Shown here in pieces: positions 61,301-64,000 of a stretch of DNA of 64,000 bases. The notes under the pieces are model-generated. The model had not been told where the DNA came from and made no database searches. It saw nothing but the letters and a program-made list of their open reading frames with translations. A program made the position numbers and the translations under genes. How positions within the stretch are numbered: the stretch's first letter is position 1; the number at the start of each line of letters is the position of its first letter. The stretch covers positions 20,074,118 through 20,138,117 of the forward strand of contig NC_083639.1 in the NCBI RefSeq assembly GCF_963576545.1, written 5' to 3'. This stretch comes from Limanda limanda. Lineage: Eukaryota; Chordata; Actinopteri; Pleuronectiformes; Pleuronectidae.

Positions 61301-64000
61301 ACATTGTATCCATGTTTGTGCTGCCTTCCTTTACTGTGGTTGTAAAGCACTTTGCTTCAGCTCCTGTTGATTTAATGTGCTATGAAAATAAATCTGACTT
61401 GACATGACTTGATCATGTCAAACCCCAAGCCAATCTTAATTCACCTAAGACCATTTAAAAATAAAATAAAAGAGAGTTTGGTAGAATGTGCATACACAAA
61501 TGAATTGGAAGTACTGAACTCAAATGTTCTTCATGACTCTGGTTGGCAACAAGCTCCATTTGTGTGAAGCAGATATTGTGAAATTGCTGTTTAAATATAC
61601 ATTTTCAAGTATATGTAGTCAGAGATATTAAGATTCACTCTAAACAGAGTCTTTAACCCATTTAACCACAATTATTTTAGATTTTGTATACTTTTAGTAA
61701 ATTTATATAGTTGAATATTGTTCAAACTTGCTTTAATACTCTTATTTTTAGTTACTAAATTATTTGAGTACTTATTCCACCACTGGCTAAAGCAGAATGG
61801 GGAACATGCATGCTTCTAGGGAAGAAGGGCTCTACACAGACATGTATTGCACTGGAGACTTTTAAAGCTTCAAAGTGTACTGCGCCCATTGCTGCCACAT
61901 GAAAAGTTAATCTGTGACATTTCACAGAAGAAATAGCCTATAGGGAAAATCCCTTGATCCGAGCAGGCAAATGTCAATCTGTAAAAGCCTCTGTGGAGTA
62001 GAGGTGCACAGGGACAGCGTCACACAAGAAGAAAAGCACAAAGGCCCAAGGCAGGAACCTGTACCTCCTGTTTGTGCCGAGGAGTGGTCTCCCGGTCCAA
62101 CTGAGAGAGCTGAGTTGGGGCAGGTGTGCGGGCGAGCACGAGAGGGGTCAGAGGTGACGAGTGCAGGGATAAGAGAGTGCAGGAAGGAGGTCAGGTTCAG
62201 AGAAAGGATGGTAGAAGGTGAGTCAGTAAGGGAGGCAGGCAGACAGACAGACAGACAGACTGCAAGGCTACATTTGGCCATTTCAAACCATGCCAAAACA
62301 TCTTTGGAAATGGACTGAAAATACATCCCAGTAGACATTTTGGACTTGATAAGGAATGCAAACATCCTGTCAAAATAAAAGTTGAGGCGTCTGTTTGTCA
62401 ACTAAATCCATTTCTATGGCTTTGTAAAGATTTTCCCCTTTTTTATCAGTGCTTCACTTCAACCCTGTCCCCACTGTGCTAATCATCCTGTCTGTCAAAT
62501 GTTCGCTGGGATGCTCAGCCATGACAAATGAGTTCAGGCACAACCTTCAAAGTATCACTTGTTTATGTGGTGCGGTGCGGCACAGCTTTTTTTGATGATA
62601 ACTGAGATGACAGCTACGAGTAAACGAGACAGACCCAGTGGAGAGAGTGGGAAACAATTAAGACAGATAGTCAGACAGACAGACAGAGAGAGAGAGAACA
62701 ACAGACAGGCAGACAGACAGAGACCAAATCACCAGACACCAAATACCTCCTGTTTACTGTCAGCTGGTGACCCAGCTTCCTCCTTATCGCCAGCAAGAGT
62801 TGAAAAATACAATAAGAAATAGAATGTTAGCAAACGAGAGCTAGGCTGGAGTGTGCATCTCTCAGCATAATGAAAAAGGGTTAAAGACTGTAAAGCCGTT
62901 AGCGGGATTTATGAGCAGTGCAGTTTAAGCATATAAGCCTGAGTGAATAGGAGTGAAAGGAGAAGAGTTAGTAAACGCTAAATCCACCAAAGCCACCACA
63001 GCGTTATGCCCCTGTTGGGGAAGCTTGGCCTATAGGAGATAGCACTGCATCTGTTTACATCAGCACCCCTGCAGTCCTGGTTTGGAGTTGTCTTCAATTA
63101 TACTGAAGCTCTTTACATTGTTCATAAAGATTAGCACAATGGAAATCCATAGAAAAAGTCACATTCTGTCAGGAAATCTTTACTACCATGATCTCCTTCT
63201 TTCGGCTTGGACTGACGTTGCCATCGAAGTCTTTTTCCTGCTCCGACTCCGTGCCCTGGTCTGGGTCCTCGTCCTGCTCCATGCTGGGCTCCAGCTCGGT
63301 CTCCTGCTCGTCCATGGAGGGGCTGTGGAGGTGACGCTGTTCGCCGGCGCTGCGGTGGGACAGGCCGTCGTGGTTCTCACACATGGCTGAGGCTGGCCGC
63401 GAGAACTCTGCGAGGAAGAACAGGTGAGTTCATTTGATTTCGGGCTTTGAGAGTCAAAGTTTGACATTTTCGGAAGTACACTCAGTGTCTGTCATGTTGA
63501 GAAAAAGGTGGGAAGATTGACATTACTCTCATATCTGTCTCTTAAAAAAGAAGCTGCAGACCGTTACCTTTAGCTTAGCATCTAGCCAGTGGATATGGTG
63601 TAAAAGTTGAAAAGCCTGGCTCGACCAAAAACTACAAACCAAAATGTACTCTCGGCTGTGACTTCTTTCACCACAAAGACCACAACCTGTTTTCTTCCAC
63701 ATTAGTTTTTGCATATCTTAAACAAAGGACATATGACAAAAACTTGTGAGCTTTACTCGTAGGTGGCTTTTTTTTTTCCTGACTTAAACCAGCTGTTTCC
63801 CATCTCTAGTCTTTAAGCTAGGCTAAGCTAACCAACACTGCAAGAAAGCAGGGAAGCAAAATGTGTATTTCCCTCAATGTTCATGTTTTTGTCCTTAAAT
63901 GTCGGTGCACTGGGCTTAAATACCAGTTTAGAAATCCAATCCAATCTTTAGACCAAACATGTGCACATGGATTGGATGCACCACCTGGTTCTCACCTCCA
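47850..64000 (-). CDS. epb41l1: band 4.1-like protein 1 (4.1N), C-terminal part, 14 exons plus an edge exon
   Basis: Protein 4.1N links membrane proteins to spectrin and actin beneath the plasma membrane, mainly in neurons. Exons, 5' to 3' on the - strand: 63996-64000 (edge), 63187-63407, 62747-62782 (tentative), 62065-62100, 60112-60261, 58787-58873, 57208-58617, 55361-55411, 53964-54323, 53350-53478, 50151-50210, 49130-49225, 48639-48719, 48404-48520, 47850-47855. They join into about 945 codons after the edge exon. Identification rests on [33 protein letters not shown] with [21 protein letters not shown] with EAEVDF, and the C-terminal domain [38 protein letters not shown] recall these as 4.1N rather than 4.1R, 4.1G or 4.1B. 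The FERM domain exons lie right of the window. Almost every junction is phase 0, which suits the heavy alternative splicing known in this family. Confidence 0.9.
47950..48231 (+). mobile_element. SINE head followed by AT-rich DNA and a LINE-like (AATCTTG)n tail
   Basis: gaaacttggactatggtcag plus aaaaggtctctggttcgtc at 47,961-48,000 matches the head of the SINE at 41,510 almost base for base. The end at 48,196-48,228 (atcttg repeated about four times) is the tail style of fish non-LTR elements. The middle is AT-rich and may be unrelated. It lies in the last epb41l1 intron. Confidence 0.5.
48404..48520 (-). CDS. epb41l1: epb41l1 C-terminal domain exon 2
   Basis: Reads [20 protein letters not shown] then [19 protein letters not shown] between gtccccag and gtgtgt, 39 codons. 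[12 protein letters not shown] is the 4.1N version of the domain; in 4.1R the same place reads HPDMSVTKVVV. Confidence 0.95.
48639..48719 (-). CDS. epb41l1: epb41l1 C-terminal domain exon 1
   Basis: Reads [20 protein letters not shown] then DDVDQHQ between ttctgcag and gtgaga, 27 codons. [13 protein letters not shown] is the hallmark of the 4.1 C-terminal domain, which in 4.1N binds membrane receptors and scaffold proteins. Confidence 0.95.
49130..49225 (-). CDS. epb41l1: epb41l1 32-codon exon before the C-terminal domain
   Basis: Reads [20 protein letters not shown] then [12 protein letters not shown] before gtaaca. The threonine-rich [10 protein letters not shown] corresponds to the STSTTTHVTK segment that precedes VKGG in mammalian 4.1N. 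Acceptor gctgcag. Confidence 0.88.
49226..50150 (-). other. epb41l1: epb41l1 intron with a SINE-like fragment
   Basis: 925 bp; the SINE-like part is listed separately. Nothing else is recognised. Confidence 0.75.
49466..49640 (-). mobile_element. degenerate SINE-like repeat, reverse orientation
   Basis: tttttatatagtgcttttct, accattcatact, gcacaccattcacacactg, aggagcaatgtcttgcccaa and gacacttcggcattgggact read like the complement of the SINE family at 51,690 (ctatataaa end, tgtgtgaatggg middle, gtgtccttgggcaag core). Confidence 0.55.
50151..50210 (-). CDS. epb41l1: epb41l1 20-codon exon
   Basis: Reads [20 protein letters not shown] between ttcttcag and the consensus donor gtaagt. Phase 0 at both ends, part of the variable linker. 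Confidence 0.75.
51024..51440 (-). repeat. CA-bounded dispersed repeat, reverse of the 10-kb copy
   Basis: (CA)n at 51,024-51,080 and 51,403-51,440 bracket accctgacccactg, ctaaatctaaacctcaacct, aaaatgtcctcactttcact and agtcctcacaaatatattg. The order is the reverse complement of 10,025-10,270. The inner part also recurs at 52,130-52,373. Confidence 0.6.
51690..51960 (+). mobile_element. tRNA-derived SINE, second family
   Basis: Contains a box-A/box-B-like head (gctgagcgggtggtccact, gttgggagtttgttcccag), the core caaagtgtccttgtgctaa, then gaatgggtgaatggaaaaac, tggtcatcaagactagaaa and agtggtatataaata. This is the layout of a very common fish SINE ('...gtcatcaagactagaaaagcgctatataa'). Confidence 0.75.
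52130..52373 (-). repeat. CA-bounded dispersed repeat, second copy
   Basis: Reads cctaaccttacttctcctta, aacaaaaactaaccttgccc, cagtaatactataatatcaa and a pure (CA)n run at 52,334-52,373. The part cagtaatactNNtaatatcaa(g/a)ac(c/g)g(c)acaca is shared with 51,200-51,236. Confidence 0.6.
53350..53478 (-). CDS. epb41l1: epb41l1 43-codon exon
   Basis: Reads [20 protein letters not shown] then [19 protein letters not shown] and ISSQ between acceptor tctcacag and donor gtacac. Phase 0 at both ends. It belongs to the variable linker before the C-terminal domain, with no fold recognised. Confidence 0.8.
53964..54323 (-). CDS. epb41l1: epb41l1 120-codon exon (spectrin-actin-like to U3 region)
   Basis: Reads [20 protein letters not shown], then [37 protein letters not shown] and [13 protein letters not shown], ending LPEAATHHE before gtagac. 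ERDTV, IERKCSS-TVSSTSS-EAEVDFT and EDFS align directly with mammalian 4.1N, and this exon is the strongest single piece of evidence for epb41l1. The acceptor is gtacccag. Confidence 0.93.
54324..55360 (-). other. epb41l1: epb41l1 intron with degenerate tandem copies of its own donor
   Basis: 1,037 bp. The exon-proximal 260 bp holds a three-unit degenerate tandem repeat (listed separately) and a CCCTAA/CCATAA run at 55,252-55,288. The rest is plain. Confidence 0.75.
55095..55380 (-). repeat. three-unit tandem repeat covering an epb41l1 exon donor
   Basis: Units of roughly 100-125 bp start near 55,095, 55,200 and 55,323 (+ strand gagaggaggtgg / gagaggaggaagg). Each contains aatacaaatgaataacctt or a variant, aatcagcaaa(t/c)g and atgcacaggg. 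The third unit includes the 3' end of the 51-bp exon and its donor; the other two keep the corresponding AAG|GTT. Confidence 0.7.
55361..55411 (-). CDS. epb41l1: epb41l1 51-bp exon ([17 protein letters not shown])
   Basis: The acceptor ctctgcag and donor gttatt enclose 17 codons, phase 0 at both ends. The donor side is repeated twice more within the next 230 bp downstream (on the - strand). I do not recall a counterpart in mammals, but the reading and splice sites are good. Confidence 0.65.
55412..57207 (-). other. epb41l1: epb41l1 intron after the giant exon
   Basis: 1.8 kb. No repeat family or extra exon was recognised. The 3' extension of the giant-exon frame (to 57,103) lies at its start. 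Confidence 0.7.
57208..58617 (-). CDS. epb41l1: epb41l1 giant exon, 470 codons
   Basis: Starts [17 protein letters not shown] after atgtag and ends [10 protein letters not shown] at the uncommon donor gtaacg. It is phase 0 at both ends. Composition is hydrophilic and charged, with no predicted fold. Visible motifs are a basic patch [14 protein letters not shown] (near exon residue 135) beside the acidic [11 protein letters not shown], the serine-rich [15 protein letters not shown], and a proline motif [13 protein letters not shown] close to the end. Such long disordered exons occur as alternative insertions in neuronal 4.1 isoforms. Reading past the donor, the open frame continues 35 codons to a stop at 57,103, so intron retention would give a truncated protein. 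Confidence 0.8.
58787..58873 (-). CDS. epb41l1: epb41l1 87-bp exon ([13 protein letters not shown]...SPE)
   Basis: Reads [20 protein letters not shown] then QKTVVTSPE before gttgca. The acceptor gtcggccag follows a C/T-rich stretch. An earlier acceptor (tttcag at about 58,944) would put a TAA in frame after a phase-0 exon, so the shorter exon is preferred. The product has no known fold. Confidence 0.65.
58874..60111 (-). other. epb41l1: epb41l1 intron
   Basis: 1.24 kb. It has an unused acceptor-like tttcag near 58,944 and otherwise plain AT-rich sequence. Confidence 0.7.
60112..60261 (-). CDS. epb41l1: epb41l1 exon with the [13 protein letters not shown] helix
   Basis: Reads [20 protein letters not shown], then [20 protein letters not shown] and [10 protein letters not shown] before gtgagt. 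The acceptor is tctccag. The [11 protein letters not shown] helix and EPNSKL are shared by 4.1 proteins and closest to 4.1N. It has 50 codons, phase 0 at both ends. Confidence 0.92.
60524..61785. mobile_element. non-autonomous DNA transposon with CAGTGGTGGAA termini
   Basis: The left end cagtggtggaaagtaactac and right end gtacttattccaccactg are inverted copies of the terminal CAGTGGTGGAA sequence of a hAT-like element very common in fish ('cagtggtggaaagtaactaa-gtacatttactcaagta'). The interior is degenerate and interrupted by a LINE tail. No transposase frame is present. Flanks atgacagt and gctaaagc do not match, so the target duplication is lost or the ends have different origins. Confidence 0.6.
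61180..61412 (+). mobile_element. LINE 3' tail nested in the DNA transposon
   Basis: tgtggttgtaaagcactttg, ttgatttaatgtgctatgaa and aataaatctgacttgacatg form a typical fish L2-like 3' end with a short 'gacttgacat' tail repeat. It has no counterpart in the surrounding transposon family, so it probably inserted later. Confidence 0.5.
62065..62100 (-). CDS. epb41l1: epb41l1 36-bp exon ([12 protein letters not shown])
   Basis: The acceptor ctctcag and donor gtacag enclose 12 codons, phase 0 at both ends. ETTPRHKQE is identical to the mammalian 4.1N segment just before FLDK, and the next exon here indeed starts FLDK. Confidence 0.85.
62234..62260. repeat. (GACA)n short array
   Basis: GGCAGACAGACAGACAGACA type tetranucleotide run. 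A second AGAC/AGAG array lies at 62,669-62,722. Confidence 0.85.
62669..62722. repeat. (AGAC)n/(AG)n low-complexity array
   Basis: Runs of agac and agag between the two 36-bp candidate exons of epb41l1, close to the donor of the upstream one. Not coding. Confidence 0.85.
62747..62782 (-). CDS. epb41l1: epb41l1 candidate 36-bp cassette exon ([12 protein letters not shown])
   Basis: The frame GAG...GAG codes for 12 residues ending SKQE, directly before the donor gtattt. The acceptor (cgataag) has only a modest pyrimidine tract. It has the same length, phase and KQE ending as the next exon at 62,065, so it may be a diverged duplicate. It is tentative: nothing in my memory of mammalian 4.1N corresponds. 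Confidence 0.35.
63187..63407 (-). CDS. epb41l1: epb41l1 exon after the FERM-adjacent region
   Basis: After the acceptor cctcgcag it reads [15 protein letters not shown] and then an acidic stretch ([20 protein letters not shown]) ending SRKKEIM before gtagta. EFSRPAS...ENHD aligns with mammalian 4.1N just after the FERM-adjacent domain. An ATG lies inside (MCENHDG), but the upstream frame continues to the acceptor, so I read it as internal. Phase 1 in, phase 0 out. Confidence 0.85.
63408..63995 (-). other. epb41l1: epb41l1 intron at the right edge
   Basis: 588 bp between the edge exon and the EFSRPAS exon. No other feature is seen. Confidence 0.65.
63996..64000 (-). CDS. epb41l1: epb41l1: last 5 bases of the preceding exon at the window edge
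   Basis: The - strand reads TGGAG followed by the donor GTGAGA. Joined to the next exon (AG TTC TCG) this gives G-E-F-S, matching the SLDGAEFSRP context of mammalian 4.1N apart from one residue. The phase (one base carried over) agrees with the next exon. Confidence 0.55.

Larger units (their letters stand above)
60262..62064 (-). other. epb41l1: epb41l1 intron filled largely by a DNA transposon
   Basis: 1.8 kb, of which 60,524-61,785 is a transposon-derived block. No exon was recognised in the rest. Confidence 0.7.

Noticed and set aside
62234..62722. Repeated AGAC units as a possible CRISPR-like or regulatory array
   Set aside because: Simple tetranucleotide microsatellites without spacers, in a vertebrate intron.

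Overview
The window is nuclear DNA of a ray-finned (teleost) fish. It has vertebrate GT/AG introns, long AT-rich introns with many dinucleotide microsatellites, and typical teleost interspersed repeats (SINEs, LINE 3' tails, a hAT-like CAGTGGTGGAA element, a Ty3/gypsy LTR retrotransposon). Nothing in it is bacterial or viral in organisation, and I see no tRNA, rRNA or CRISPR array.

Two protein-coding genes converge tail to tail. On the + strand, positions 1 to about 43,960 hold the 3' half of a contactin gene, best matched to contactin-3 (cntn3). Twelve coding exons between 16,177 and 42,110 give the last 571 residues: the end of Ig5, Ig6, four fibronectin III domains and a GPI-anchor signal. 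Positions 1-16,176 appear to be one intron with repeats only. On the - strand, from beyond the right edge down to about 44,725, lies the 3' half of epb41l1 (protein 4.1N): the region after the FERM and FERM-adjacent domains, a 470-codon exon, the spectrin-actin-like region and the conserved C-terminal domain ending in a two-codon exon (Ser, stop). Nearly all epb41l1 exons here are phase 0 at both ends, so they can be skipped or included without a frameshift. The predicted 3' ends of the two genes lie about 0.8 kb apart.

The most striking structure is at 20,190-27,954, inside the large cntn3 intron and antisense to it. A young Ty3/gypsy element (169-bp LTRs with no difference seen, CTGC target duplication, tRNA-Trp-type primer site, in-phase GGGAAAT slippery heptamer) has lost most of its protease and the N-terminal part of its reverse transcriptase, yet pol stays open across the junction. 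Most of this element plus 646 bp of flank is repeated head to tail as an apparently exact 3,637-bp tandem duplication, with AGA at the breakpoint. It is either a very recent duplication or an assembly error.

Other points worth a second look are a UG-repeat beside the acceptor of a frame-breaking cntn3 exon, a triplicated exon-intron boundary in epb41l1, and a pair of 36-bp epb41l1 exons with the same end. I did not find a clearly new biological system. Gene names rest on remembered family sequence, with no database search.
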